Positions 21,195-21,499 of a stretch of DNA of 21,499 nucleotides are shown here, piece after piece (within the stretch, counting starts at the first letter, position 1; each line of letters opens with the position of its first letter). The DNA is from Robinsoniella peoriensis (GTDB lineage Bacteria > Bacillota > Clostridia > Lachnospirales > Lachnospiraceae), in the NCBI RefSeq assembly GCF_042680125.1, contig NZ_JBHTNY010000073.1; one strand, 5' to 3'. The position numbers and the translations under genes are program-made. A model generated the notes under the pieces. It saw nothing but the letters and a program-made list of their open reading frames with translations, was not told where the DNA came from and made no database searches.

Positions 21195-21499
21195 ATGGGT
21201 TACAAATCAGACATCGAAATTGCACAGGAGACTACTATGTCCCCAATTACAGAAATCGCAGCAAAAGCAGGTATTGACGAGAAATATCTTGAGCAATACG
21301 GGAAATACAAAGCAAAAATTGATTACAATCTGTTAAAAGAAAGTGATGCTCCTAACGGAAAATTAGTTCTTGTAACAGCAATCAACCCGACTCCGGCAGG
21401 TGAAGGAAAAACGACAACTACGGTAGGTCTGGCTGATGGTTTACAGAAACTGGGCAAGAACGTTATGGTTGCACTTCGTGAGCCATCTTTAGGACCGGT
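21195..21499 (+). CDS. fhs: Formate-tetrahydrofolate ligase, N-terminal part (runs off the window)
   Basis: The first 101 codons are present; the full protein is normally about 555 residues. It makes 10-formyl-THF from formate, THF and ATP, feeding purine synthesis and, in acetogens, the Wood-Ljungdahl methyl branch. It is recognised by MGYKSDIEIAQ, PITEIAAKAGI and the ATP-binding loop TPAGEGKTTTTVGLADGL followed by VALREPSLGP. The start is preceded by AAAGGAGAT. A small hairpin ACCGC-AAAA-GCGGT (21157-21170) stands just before the RBS. A TATAAT at 21137-21142 lacks a -35 partner. Expression should depend on the two riboswitches upstream. Confidence 0.96.
   Translation, partial: MGYKSDIEIAQETTMSPITEIAAKAGIDEKYLEQYGKYKAKIDYNLLKESDAPNGKLVLVTAINPTPAGEGKTTTTVGLADGLQKLGKNVMVALREPSLGP

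Overview
The window looks like the chromosome of a gut-type Firmicute of the Clostridia, most likely a Lachnospiraceae member. The evidence is the moderate-to-low GC, strong AGGAG-type ribosome binding sites, long secreted proteins built from Big_2 and Fn3 modules ending in Lys-rich Fn3 repeats, PAS/GGDEF/EAL proteins, and an fhs gene with Firmicutes-type riboswitches. The assignment is inference from style; no taxonomic marker is complete here.

Layout. 1-76 is the 3' end of a group II intron (domains V and VI). 408-6161 encodes a secreted 1917-residue multidomain glycosidase: a GH123-like region, LamG, a sialidase-like beta-propeller with three Asp boxes, FIVAR, a Pro-rich linker and two Fn3 domains. 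It converges on nfo (endonuclease IV, 6282-7115, minus). An AraR-type GntR/LacI regulator (7365-8441) converges on an EamA transporter (8577-9440, minus). gldA (glycerol dehydrogenase, 9608-10702, minus) follows. Upstream of gldA lie two tandem, structurally related small-RNA genes (10836-11219, minus), each with its own promoter, and then tRNA-Leu(UAG) (11395-11474, minus).

From 11596 rightwards most genes are on the plus strand. First comes a short transcription unit with a 35-codon ORF, a long hairpin and a terminator. A second terminator or attenuator sits just before an ABC-F ATPase (12036-13574). Next are a PAS-PAS-GGDEF(degenerate)-EAL c-di-GMP phosphodiesterase (13701-15671), a small GNAT acetyltransferase on the minus strand (15717-15998), a secreted papain-type cysteine protease with four Big_2 domains (16340-18847), and closely behind it a PAS/GGDEF diguanylate cyclase (18889-20583). 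The window ends in the start of fhs (formate-tetrahydrofolate ligase, from 21195).

How things fit together. The two large secreted enzymes suggest mucin or host-glycan and protein degradation. The EAL and GGDEF proteins could set local c-di-GMP output, with the cyclase probably co-transcribed with the protease. The most striking regulatory feature is the fhs leader: a ZTP riboswitch with its terminator (20655-20766) is followed by a THF riboswitch (20856-20948) and another terminator (21043-21089). One gene of one-carbon metabolism therefore appears to be read by two folate-related sensors in series. The second notable feature is the pair of tandem C-rich-loop sRNAs upstream of gldA, which I could not assign to a known family.
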